Positions 1-5,062 of a stretch of DNA of 8,471 bases are shown piece after piece. The stretch is from Acidimicrobiia bacterium (GTDB taxonomy: Bacteria > Actinomycetota > Acidimicrobiia > Spongiisociales > ZC4RG35). Numbering within the stretch: the stretch's first letter is position 1; each line of letters starts with the position of its first letter. Both the position numbers and the translations under genes were made by a program. The notes under the pieces are model-generated. The model had not been told where the DNA came from. It was given only the letters and a program-made list of their open reading frames with translations, and ran no database searches. The stretch covers positions 1 through 8,471 of the forward strand of contig JAICND010000041.1 in assembly GCA_025929005.1 (NCBI GenBank), written 5' to 3'.

Positions 1-69
1 CGGCCCCGGAATGGCGACCAGGATGGCGGAAGCGATCACGAACGGAATCAGGGTGGCGAGGTCGGGCAC
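1..69 (-). CDS. LysE/RhtB-family exporter, N-terminal fragment (cut by left edge)
   Basis: Only the first 23 codons are in the window, reading leftwards from a GTG at 69-67. They encode a hydrophobic helix beginning M-P-D-L-A-T-L and ending A-I-P-G-P. A first membrane helix closing in a PGP motif about 20 residues from the start is characteristic of the LysE/RhtB amino-acid exporter family, whose members use about six membrane helices to export amino acids or similar small molecules. An ATG at 77-75 is out of frame with this reading, so GTG is the only reasonable start; a run of G just before it does not make a well-spaced ribosome-binding site. The gene lies 44 bp downstream of the methyltransferase gene on the same strand, with a large inverted repeat between them. 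The family call rests on one short segment, and substrate cannot be inferred. Confidence 0.55.
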   Translation of the reverse strand, partial: MPDLATLIPFVIASAILVAIPGP

Positions 70-81
70 CCCCCCATTCTT

Positions 82-119
82 GCGTAGAAATAGTGTCGTT
101 TTCGACACTGTTTCTACGC
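82..119. repeat. 17-bp inverted repeat with 4-base loop, overlapping a stop codon
   Basis: Arms at 82-98 (GCGTAGAAATAGTGTCG) and 103-119 flank a TTTT loop. Sixteen of 17 positions are Watson-Crick pairs; the exception (T91 with G110) is a U.G wobble in a plus-strand transcript and a C.A mismatch in a minus-strand one. The methyltransferase stop codon (TAG, 116-114) lies inside the right arm, and the exporter start is 13 bases beyond the left arm. No T-tract follows on either strand, so it is not a classic intrinsic terminator. It could be a U-less or bidirectional terminator, an operator for the exporter gene, or one copy of a dispersed palindromic repeat. Confidence 0.8.
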
Positions 120-758
120 GAGAAGTGGAGGTTTGCGCAGCACCGCTCCGTACACGAACCCCAGCGGGCCCATGCGCCAGACTTGCTCCAACCGCAGCGG
201 CCCGTTCCCCAACAGAGCTTCAGGCGGGGCCAGCTTGCCGAGACTCCGATGCAGGTACCAGTACTCGCCGGGCGCCCCTACCAACAGCCCTGCCACCGGC
301 AGCACGACGCCCGTTCCCATCGTGTGGAGTCGCCGCTTCCACGGTCCGATCGGACGAGCCAGGTCGACGATTCCGGCCACCCCGTCCGGTCGCAGCACCC
401 GGTGGATCTCCTTCATCGTCCGATCCACCGATGAGAGATTCCTGAATACGTAGGCCGAGAACACACTGTCGAACGACTCGTCGGGAAATGGGAGTGATTC
501 CCCGACTCCCACCACCCTGCTGTGAATAGGACTCATTGACAGCATCGGCGCCACCGGGTCGAGCGCCACCACCACCCGGCCCGCCAGCACGGGCAGCGCC
601 GCTCCGGTTCCGCTCCCCAGATCGAGTACGCGTCCGGGAGGGAGATGATCGGCCACCTCTCTTCGCCAGTTCTGTTCCTGACCCAGCGACAGCACCCGAT
701 TGCAGAGGTCATAACGGCGAGCGATCCGCGAGAAGATCCGACGGTTGCGGTTGGTCAC
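114..758 (-). CDS. UbiE/MenG-like SAM-dependent methyltransferase (probable demethylmenaquinone methyltransferase)
   Basis: This 214-residue protein resembles UbiE/COQ5 enzymes, which C-methylate demethylmenaquinone or its ubiquinone equivalent using SAM. Visible family marks are an N-terminal I-F-x-R-I-A-x-x-Y-D-x-x-N-x-V-L-S-L-G stretch (residues 8-26), W31-R, SAM-binding motif I VLDLGSGTG (44-52), an acidic residue at the end of strand 2 (D67), LPFPDESFD (89-97), FRNLS (105-109, usually LRN), EIHRVLRPDG (117-126) and a YWYL segment (166-169) matching the YRYL of E. coli UbiE. It is shorter than the usual 230-250 residues, mostly in the C-terminal third. The start is GTG at 758-756, overlapping the serS stop by 4 bp (GTGA) with no ribosome-binding site of its own, so translational coupling is likely. 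Menaquinone is the expected substrate in Actinobacteria, but divergence leaves a methyltransferase of related specificity possible. Confidence 0.75.
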   Translation of the reverse strand: MTNRNRRIFSRIARRYDLCNRVLSLGQEQNWRREVADHLPPGRVLDLGSGTGAALPVLAGRVVVALDPVAPMLSMSPIHSRVVGVGESLPFPDESFDSVFSAYVFRNLSSVDRTMKEIHRVLRPDGVAGIVDLARPIGPWKRRLHTMGTGVVLPVAGLLVGAPGEYWYLHRSLGKLAPPEALLGNGPLRLEQVWRMGPLGFVYGAVLRKPPLLA

Positions 759-2011
759 GGACCGAGGTGATCAAAGCCCAGGCAGGGAATCAGTGCCTTC
801 GGCATCCGCACCGAACCGTCTGCCTGCTGATGATTTTCAAGGATCGCCAGGATGACCCGTCCGATCGCCACGGCGGTGCCGTTGAGGGTGTGGAGGATCC
901 GGTTGCCGCTCTCCGTCCGCATCCGCACCTTCAGCCTGCGCGCCTGATAGTCGGTGGTGTTGGAACACGAGGTGATCTCCCGGTAGGTCTTTTGCGACGG
1001 AAACCACGCCTCGATGTCGTACTTCTTGGCGGCCGACGAACCAAGATCTCCCGCCGCTACATTCACCACCCGGTACGGCAACTCCAGCGCCTGCACTATC
1101 TCCTCTTCCACCGCCAAGAGCCGCTCGTGCTCAGCCGGGGAGTCCTCCGGCCGGCAGAACACGAACATCTCGACCTTGTCGAACTGGTGAACCCTGAACA
1201 GACCCTGGGTGTCCTTCCCGTATGTCCCCGCCTCCCGCCGGAAGCACGTGGAGAAGCCGGCGTATCGCTTTGGGAGTTCATCAGCGTTGAAGATCTCGTC
1301 GCCGTGATAGGCAGCGAGCGACACCTCCGACGTCCCGACGAGATAGAGATCATCGTCGCTGACCGAATACACCTGCTCTCGATCTCCCGGAAAGAACCCG
1401 GTTCCATAGAGGGCATCTTCTCTGACCAGGACCGGGGGCACCATCGGCACATGTCCCTTGGCAACCAGTCGATCGAAGACGAAACGCACCAGACCAAACT
1501 CGAGTAGGACCGCTTGTCCCTTTAGATAACCAAACCTGCTCCCCGACACCTTGGCCCCACGATCCATGTCGATCAGATCGAGTCGGGTCCCAAGGGTGGC
1601 GAAGTCGACCGGATCGAAGTCGAACTCCGTTTGCTTCCCGACCCGTCTGACCTCAACGTTGTCGGCATCGGTCCGACCGTCAGCGGCCCTGTCATCCACC
1701 AGATTCGGGATCGTTGCCCAAACGTCATCGAACTGGCCGGCCAGCTTCTCGGCTTCGCTCTCAAGCGCCTTGAACTCGTCTGCCAGGGCCGAGACCCGGG
1801 CGATGGCGGCTTCTTTTTCGGAACCCTGCAACCTGGCGATTTCCCGACCCGCCTCCTTCTGGGCAGCTCTGATTTCCTCTGCCCGTTGGCGGGTCTTGCG
1901 AGCCGCTTCCTCCAACTCAATGATCGGGGTGATGTCGATCTCAAGGCCGCGCCTCCGCAGCGAGCGGATCAACCGCTCGGGTTCAGTGCGAAGAAGGGCG
2001 GGATCGATCAC
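755..2011 (-). CDS. serS: Seryl-tRNA synthetase
   Basis: Cytosolic class II aminoacyl-tRNA synthetase that charges tRNA-Ser (and tRNA-Sec where present) with serine. At 418 residues it has the standard length and order. An N-terminal antiparallel coiled-coil arm (about residues 30-105, rich in Glu, Lys, Arg and Ala) grips the long variable arm of tRNA-Ser. The catalytic domain follows, with a motif 1 region around 188-210 (VPPVLVRE, then GTGFFPGD), TSEVSLA (227-233), motif 2 FRREAGTYGKDTQGLFRVHQ (257-276), FDKVEM (277-282), the TSCSN serine-site segment (347-351) and motif 3 LNGTAVAIGRVILAILENHQ (376-395). The start is GTG at 2011-2009, giving the usual M-I-D-P opening. No strong ribosome-binding site precedes it; it lies 21 bp after the upstream gene's stop, and its own stop overlaps the methyltransferase start. 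All expected motifs are intact. Confidence 0.97.
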   Translation of the reverse strand: MIDPALLRTEPERLIRSLRRRGLEIDITPIIELEEAARKTRQRAEEIRAAQKEAGREIARLQGSEKEAAIARVSALADEFKALESEAEKLAGQFDDVWATIPNLVDDRAADGRTDADNVEVRRVGKQTEFDFDPVDFATLGTRLDLIDMDRGAKVSGSRFGYLKGQAVLLEFGLVRFVFDRLVAKGHVPMVPPVLVREDALYGTGFFPGDREQVYSVSDDDLYLVGTSEVSLAAYHGDEIFNADELPKRYAGFSTCFRREAGTYGKDTQGLFRVHQFDKVEMFVFCRPEDSPAEHERLLAVEEEIVQALELPYRVVNVAAGDLGSSAAKKYDIEAWFPSQKTYREITSCSNTTDYQARRLKVRMRTESGNRILHTLNGTAVAIGRVILAILENHQQADGSVRMPKALIPCLGFDHLGP

Positions 2012-2032
2012 GGCCCGCGATGGTAACGACCG

Positions 2033-3019
2033 TTACTCCGGCGGCTCCAGGACTATGAAAGCCAGGGTCAACCCGTTGTTGGCCGGGTCGGCATCAGCCA
2101 CCGTCAACATCAGCGTCACCCCCACCGAATAGCTGCCTCCGAATGCCACCGGCAGTTCGGTGAAGGTCACGGTCGTTTGGGCACCGGGCGCAAGCTCTGG
2201 CACCACCTCCGTCCGGACCTCCGTGGTCTCGGGACTTACCAGCTGCAACTCAAGGTTCTGAGCCGGGGCGTCGGCGTTGCCACCGTTGGAGACGACGACG
2301 TCTACCGACATCAGCTCGGAGGCGGGCATCACCAAATTGCCCTCTGGATCGGTCACCCAGGCCGGATCCGAGGTCACCTGACGGACGGCCAGGTCGGCTC
2401 TCAGCGCCAGGGCACTGTTGTCAGAACCGGCCACCACGATAAAGAGGCGCGCCAACTGGCCAGCTCCGAAGTTGGAGTTGATCATGTTCAGAGGTGGGAG
2501 CGGAGTTATGGGATCAGGCACGGTGTCCCGGTCGAATTCGGCCAGCAGCCCGAGGTAGAGCTGATCACCGGCCGCCACCTGCTGCAAGCCAACGTTGATC
2601 CGCTCACTGGCCGAGTCAGTCCCATCGGCCAACTCGATGACCCCGTCGGCAAAAGTCGACACCCCCACGCTCCAGACGTCCAGCGTGAGCCGATACAACG
2701 CAGCCACTCCCACTAGCGCCCCGCTTTCGGGGCTCTCCTCGACTGCAAGGGTCGCCTCTTCCAAAGCCGATTCCATGGTGTCGATGACTGTCAGGAACTC
2801 GGCCCTATCCATCGAACCTACCCTGCCCGCCAATCCGGCAAATGAGGAGGCAGGCGTGACCAGCGAGGACACGCTCTGGCGGATTCCCTCGACATAACCC
2901 ACGGCCGCCACTGCCTGCTCATTGATCCGTGCCAGACCTAGCCCACCGAGCACCAGCAACGTCAACAGCAGTGGCCACAAGTAACGGCGGCGCCGGGGCC
3001 GAGGACGTTCGAGGATCAC
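2033..3019 (-). CDS. Membrane-anchored secreted protein of unknown function with a C-terminal CARDB/Ig-like domain
   Basis: I do not recognise this 328-residue protein as a named family. It opens with an Arg/Pro-rich cytosolic tail (residues 5-12) and one hydrophobic helix (about 13-30), so it should be anchored with the rest outside. Residues 35-165 look largely helical (many Ala, Glu, Leu and Val). A Pro-rich joint (168-176) and an N-rich segment follow. Residues 205-328 look like a beta-sandwich of the CARDB/Ig-like type: V-D-V-V-V-S-N-G-G-N-A-D near 239-250, a proline/glycine turn ELAPGAQTTV (275-284) and the closing D-x-D-P-A-N-N (309-315), typical of such adhesion or assembly domains. 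The start GTG (3019-3017) is forced, because an in-frame TAA lies three codons upstream; AAGAGG at 3036-3031 may serve as a ribosome-binding site, with long spacing. The only cysteine-free, Met-poor composition is consistent with export. A role at the cell surface is inference. Confidence 0.85.
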   Translation of the reverse strand: MILERPRPRRRRYLWPLLLTLLVLGGLGLARINEQAVAAVGYVEGIRQSVSSLVTPASSFAGLAGRVGSMDRAEFLTVIDTMESALEEATLAVEESPESGALVGVAALYRLTLDVWSVGVSTFADGVIELADGTDSASERINVGLQQVAAGDQLYLGLLAEFDRDTVPDPITPLPPLNMINSNFGAGQLARLFIVVAGSDNSALALRADLAVRQVTSDPAWVTDPEGNLVMPASELMSVDVVVSNGGNADAPAQNLELQLVSPETTEVRTEVVPELAPGAQTTVTFTELPVAFGGSYSVGVTLMLTVADADPANNGLTLAFIVLEPPE

Positions 3020-3077
3020 TTGGTATTAGGCCTCTTGGGGGCTAGCGGGCTGTCGGCCGCAACGGTTGCATCGCCGT

Positions 3078-3164
<87 letters not shown>

Positions 3165-3192
3165 TCGTACGGTTGCCCGTGCGGGATCGGAA

Positions 3193-3198
3193 ATAGTA
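3193..3198 (-). promoter_or_regulatory. Possible -10 box for the tRNA-Leu gene
   Basis: On the minus strand this reads TACTAT, close to the TATAAT consensus, 28 bases before the mature tRNA 5' end, which would leave a leader of about 20 bases for RNase P to remove. A weak -35 candidate (GGTCCA) lies 16 bases further upstream. It stands out as the A/T-rich spot in a GC-rich divergent intergenic region. Position fits; the -35 is unconvincing. Confidence 0.35.
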
Positions 3199-3233
3199 GC
3201 CGTGGTGGTGGAAGTGGACCGAGCCGACCATCT

Positions 3234-3247
3234 GCCCATCGCTGGGC
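3234..3247. repeat. Short hairpin between tRNA-Leu and fhaA
   Basis: GCCCA (3234-3238) and TGGGC (3243-3247) pair around a TCGC loop, ending 21 bases before the fhaA start. It could be an operator half-site pair or a chance GC-rich palindrome. It is the only clear symmetry in the divergent intergenic region. Confidence 0.3.
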
Positions 3248-3253
3248 CGCCAC

Positions 3254-3259
3254 TACCGT
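3254..3259 (+). promoter_or_regulatory. Possible -10 box giving a leaderless or nearly leaderless fhaA transcript
   Basis: TACCGT fits the actinobacterial TANNNT pattern and ends 9 bases before the fhaA ATG, so transcription would begin at or just before the start codon. That matches the lack of any Shine-Dalgarno sequence upstream of fhaA; leaderless mRNAs are common in Actinobacteria. No good -35 box is seen. This would drive the whole fhaA-to-pbpA block. Confidence 0.25.
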
Positions 3260-3268
3260 TTGACCCTC

Positions 3269-3949
3269 ATGAAGCTCGCCCGCGAACTGGAGCGGCGGCT
3301 CGAAGCGGCCCTTGATGGCTTGTCCGGTCGTTTGTTCCGGGGTGGTCTCCACTCCTCGGAACTCGCGGCTCGTATCGCCCGGGAGGCCGAGTTGGCCGAG
3401 TTCGACACCGTGGCCGGACCCGCCACGGCCAACCGTTTCGTCCTCCATCTCCATCCCTCCAACCTCACAGCCGACGCCGGCACCGAGTTGGCGGCCCAAC
3501 TGGCGCGCGCTTTCGATGAGCATGCTGCCGATCGCGGCTGGCGGTTGCAGGGCCCGGTCAAGGTGTCTGTCCAAAACGACGCCACCATCGCCCCGCGGGC
3601 GGTTCGGTGCGAGGCGACCATCGTCCCGGGACCGCTGGCGCCGTGGGCTCGTCTCAAAGGTGCAGCGTCTTACGACATCGGTCCCAACCGGGCTCTGGTG
3701 GGCCGCGGCGCCGACTGCGATGTCAGCATCGGCCCGCCCGAGGTGAGCCGTCATCACGCCATCATCTTCCGCCAGGACGGCCAGGCTTACGTCGTCGACC
3801 TTGACTCGGTCAACGGCACCGCCATCGACGGGACCAGGGTCGGCCGGATCCCAATGCCGATCAACAGCGGCTCGATCCTGACCTTGGCCGGTCACGACCT
3901 TCGGTTCTCTCACGTCTCCCGTCTCACGTCTCACGCCTCAGATGCCTGA
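3269..3949 (+). CDS. fhaA: FhaA: DUF3662 plus FHA-domain phosphothreonine-binding protein
   Basis: A 226-residue cytosolic adaptor. FhaA proteins bind Thr-phosphorylated partners of the PknA/PknB system and influence peptidoglycan synthesis; in M. tuberculosis FhaA binds the phosphorylated pseudokinase domain of the MurJ homologue MviN. The N-terminal DUF3662 domain spans about 1-115 (ERRLEAALDGLSGRLFRGG at 8-26, then ELAARIAREA at 31-40 and FDEHAADRGWRLQGP at 82-96). An FHA domain fills about 130-215 with its key residues: GRGADCD (145-151), SRHH (160-163) and SVNGT (180-184). The linker is only about 15 residues, against roughly 300 in the 527-residue M. tuberculosis protein. I chose the ATG at 3269 over an in-frame TTG at 3260 because the resulting M-K-L-A-R-E-L-E-R-R matches family N-termini; neither has a ribosome-binding site. 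Its 3' end is a 7-bp tandem repeat that overlaps fhaB by 8 bp. Confidence 0.92.
   Translation: MKLARELERRLEAALDGLSGRLFRGGLHSSELAARIAREAELAEFDTVAGPATANRFVLHLHPSNLTADAGTELAAQLARAFDEHAADRGWRLQGPVKVSVQNDATIAPRAVRCEATIVPGPLAPWARLKGAASYDIGPNRALVGRGADCDVSIGPPEVSRHHAIIFRQDGQAYVVDLDSVNGTAIDGTRVGRIPMPINSGSILTLAGHDLRFSHVSRLTSHASDA
3908..3935 (+). repeat. Four tandem copies of heptamer TCTCACG at the end of fhaA
   Basis: Copies at 3908, 3915 (TCTCCCG), 3922 and 3929, followed by a decayed CCTCAG at 3936. The unit is not a multiple of three, so each gain or loss would shift the fhaA reading frame about 15 bases before its stop and change its distance to, or overlap with, the fhaB start at 3942. It encodes the non-conserved FhaA tail S-H-V-S-R-L-T-S-H-A. 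Confidence 0.85.
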
Positions 3950-4358
3950 ACTAATCCTCACCCTCCTGCGTTTGATATTTCTCGCCCTCGTCTACCTGTT
4001 CATCTGGCAGGTGGCGCGGGCCATCGCCCGCCACCTCGGGTTGGGCCGGTCGGAGGGAGGAAGTCGTCGTGCGGGGAACCGGGTGGTGGTGGTGAGGTCG
4101 GACAGCCAGGCAGGGCTGGCGTTCGCCGTTAATGGGGCCACCGTCATCGGCCGCAGCGACCAGGCCGACGTGAAACTGGAAGACCCCTACGCTTCTGAGT
4201 TCCACCTGCGGTTGGTGTCTCAGGAAGGGGCTCTCACGGTTTCGGATCTGGGTAGCACCAACGGCACCTATGTAAACGGTCGGAGGATCACCACTCCAAC
4301 CGCTCTACAGAGGGGCGACGCCCTGCAGGTTGGAAAAACGGTGATGGAGGTACGGTGA
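3942..4358 (+). CDS. fhaB: FhaB: membrane-anchored FHA-domain protein
   Basis: A 138-residue protein with one N-terminal transmembrane helix (about residues 4-24), a short basic linker (30-46) and a cytosolic FHA domain (about 48-136). FHA landmarks are IGRSDQAD (69-76), DPYASEFH (81-88, with the conserved S85 and H88) and DLGSTNGTYVNG (102-113), a nearly invariant FhaB signature. In M. tuberculosis the homologue (FhaB/FipA) is a substrate of the same kinase system and links it to the divisome. Slightly shorter than the roughly 155-residue mycobacterial protein. The linker contains no threonine, so a phospho-Thr site there is not conserved. The ATG at 3942 overlaps the fhaA stop by 8 bp and has no ribosome-binding site, implying coupled translation; its stop overlaps the pstP start by 4 bp. 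Confidence 0.94.
   Translation: MPELILTLLRLIFLALVYLFIWQVARAIARHLGLGRSEGGSRRAGNRVVVVRSDSQAGLAFAVNGATVIGRSDQADVKLEDPYASEFHLRLVSQEGALTVSDLGSTNGTYVNGRRITTPTALQRGDALQVGKTVMEVR
4346..4350 (+). promoter_or_regulatory. Shine-Dalgarno GGAGG fixing the pstP GTG start
   Basis: GGAGG lies 4 bases before GTG 4355, inside the end of fhaB. It is the strongest ribosome-binding site in the block and supports the GTG start that overlaps the fhaB stop as GTGA. Confidence 0.75.
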
Positions 4359-5062
4359 ACTACCTGTGGGCGGCTGGAACCCACCAGGGTCGGCTGCGCA
4401 GCAACAACGAAGACGCATACGCACCGGAGGCTTCGGGGCGCGGACCTGGACCCGTCACCGTGATGGTCGCCGATGGAATGGGGGGACACGCCGGTGGCGA
4501 GGTCGCCTCGCGTTTGGCTGTCGACACGGCTCTGATGGTGGAAGGGACTCCGGCCGAGCGCGTCACCAAGGCCAACAAGGTGGTGATCGAGGCGGCGCTG
4601 CGCGAGCCCGGGCTGGCAGGCATGGGAACCACCCTCACCCTGGCCGAGTTGGGACCCGATGACACGATCCGGTTGGCACATGTTGGCGACAGCCGCGCCT
4701 ATCTGCTTCGGGATGGCGATTTCGAGATGGTCACGGACGACCACACCGTTGTCGCCGAACACGTCGCCGCGGGCCGGTTGTCGACCCAGGACGCCCTCAC
4801 CCATCCCCAGCGAAGCATGCTGACAAGAGTGCTGGGGCTCAGCCCCGAGGTCGAGGTTGATGAGATCGAGATCGATGTCAAAGAAGGCGATCGCCTCCTC
4901 ATCTGCTCGGATGGTCTCACCAACATGGTCCCCGAAGACCGCATCGCCGCCACCCTCGGCAAGGCCAGCCCCGAGGAAGCCGTCTGGACCCTGATCGAAC
5001 AGGCCAACCGGGCTGGCGGACATGACAACATCACGGTGGTGGTGGTACAGGTCATCACATGA
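4355..5062 (+). CDS. pstP: PstP: PPM-family Ser/Thr protein phosphatase, catalytic domain only
   Basis: A 235-residue metal-dependent (PP2C/PPM) phosphatase, expected to dephosphorylate the neighbouring kinase and its substrates. All catalytic motifs are intact: RSNNEDA (15-21), VADGMGGHAGGE (38-49, metal ligand D40), GMGTT (89-93), VGDSRAYL (110-117), TDDHT (127-131), LTRVLG (156-161), CSDGLT (184-189, metal ligand D186) and GGHDNITVV (221-229, metal ligand D224). The protein ends right after the last catalytic strand. Mycobacterial PstP (about 514 residues) continues with a transmembrane helix and an extracytoplasmic domain, absent here; the next gene starts within the stop codon, so nothing has been lost to a frameshift in this interval. 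The enzyme should therefore be soluble. The GTG start follows a good GGAGG; the stop overlaps the rodA ATG (ATGA). Confidence 0.95.
   Translation: MNYLWAAGTHQGRLRSNNEDAYAPEASGRGPGPVTVMVADGMGGHAGGEVASRLAVDTALMVEGTPAERVTKANKVVIEAALREPGLAGMGTTLTLAELGPDDTIRLAHVGDSRAYLLRDGDFEMVTDDHTVVAEHVAAGRLSTQDALTHPQRSMLTRVLGLSPEVEVDEIEIDVKEGDRLLICSDGLTNMVPEDRIAATLGKASPEEAVWTLIEQANRAGGHDNITVVVVQVIT

Noticed and set aside
536..1507. 323-codon plus-strand open frame opposite serS and the methyltransferase
   Set aside because: Antisense to catalytic motifs of serS; Arg/Pro/His-rich translation, no recognisable domain.
3023..3028. TAATAC on the minus strand as a promoter for the 328-residue protein gene
   Set aside because: It ends 3 bases before the GTG start codon, so transcription would begin inside the gene; it also contains the in-frame TAA that limits the start.
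5035..5047. Run of GTG/GGT triplets at the end of pstP as a microsatellite
   Set aside because: It simply encodes the valine-rich last beta strand (ITVVVVQV) conserved in PP2C phosphatases.
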